Positions 5,402 to 5,465 of a DNA stretch of 5,465 nucleotides are shown in pieces. Source of the stretch: Clostridia bacterium (GTDB lineage Bacteria > Bacillota > Clostridia > Oscillospirales > CAG-272). The stretch's first letter is position 1, and every line of letters starts with the position of its first letter. The stretch covers positions 1 through 5,465 of the forward strand of contig JAFQNZ010000017.1 in assembly GCA_017395715.1 (NCBI GenBank), given 5' to 3'. The position numbers and the translations under genes were made by a program. The notes beneath the pieces are model-generated. The model worked only from the letters and a program-made list of their open reading frames with translations. It was not told the origin of the DNA and searched no databases.

Positions 5402-5465
5402 GATGCATGACCTCCTGATAGCTTATATTTTGTGTTTGATATCACTACGCTATACTATATGTATA
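5402..5465 (-). promoter_or_regulatory. AT-rich ftsZ leader with possible -10 box
   Basis: The 64 nt before ftsZ are AT-rich with stop codons on the minus strand, and contain the strong RBS at 5410-5416. A -10-like TATAGT occurs on the minus strand at 5454-5459; its -35 would fall at about 5477-5482, beyond the window, so the promoter cannot be confirmed. No end of a preceding ftsA-like gene is recognisable in this stretch. Confidence 0.3.

Noticed and set aside
4226..5410. 394-residue open frame antisense to ftsZ
   Set aside because: Same cause: a codon-aligned shadow of the biased ftsZ gene. It would also start inside the terminator hairpin at 4211-4240.
1..5465. CRISPR array, IS element, tRNA or phage genes
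   Set aside because: No regularly spaced repeats, terminal inverted repeats with a transposase, cloverleaf-like segments or phage structural proteins were seen on either strand.

Overview
The window looks like chromosomal DNA from a low-to-mid GC Gram-positive bacterium of the class Clostridia, probably an uncultured gut or rumen-type lineage. This is inferred from strong Shine-Dalgarno sites, SigA-like promoters with 17-bp spacers, a lipoprotein signal peptide, and a mix of YwlG/DUF436, C_GCAxxG_C_C redox protein, membrane-anchored NodB deacetylase and a LipO-like solute-binding lipoprotein. No phage, IS, CRISPR or RNA gene was seen.

Layout, left to right. (1) Positions 1-373, minus strand: the N-terminal 124 codons of a YwlG/DUF436 (UPF0340) protein that runs off the left edge, with its own near-consensus promoter. 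(2) Positions 526-1008, minus: a 160-residue cysteine-rich protein of the C_GCAxxG_C_C family. (3) A divergent intergenic region (1009-1202) holds back-to-back promoters for gene 2 and for gene 4. (4) Positions 1203-2438, plus: a membrane-anchored polysaccharide deacetylase (NodB/CE4) with an unassigned extracytoplasmic N-terminal region. (5) Positions 2603-4201, plus: a 532-residue solute-binding lipoprotein with a near-perfect promoter and RBS, strongly biased codon use and an intrinsic terminator. (6) Positions 4301-5401, minus: complete ftsZ, convergent with gene 5; the two genes are separated by two adjacent hairpin terminators.

The genes do not form one evident pathway. Five coding units have their own transcription signals, so this reads as a run of independently transcribed chromosomal genes rather than a single operon or defence island. 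The deacetylase, the lipoprotein and FtsZ all concern the cell envelope or division in a broad sense, but nothing in the sequence links them functionally. The promoters fix two gene starts: the longest reading frames at 1044 (minus) and 1155 (plus) both begin at or inside promoter elements, so the downstream starts at 1008 and 1203 are used here.

I did not find a convincing undescribed system. The points most worth a second look are the non-canonical FtsZ C-terminal tail, the altered CGAxxG motif in the redox-type protein, the unassigned region of the deacetylase, and the lipoprotein with no visible permease genes but highly optimised expression signals.
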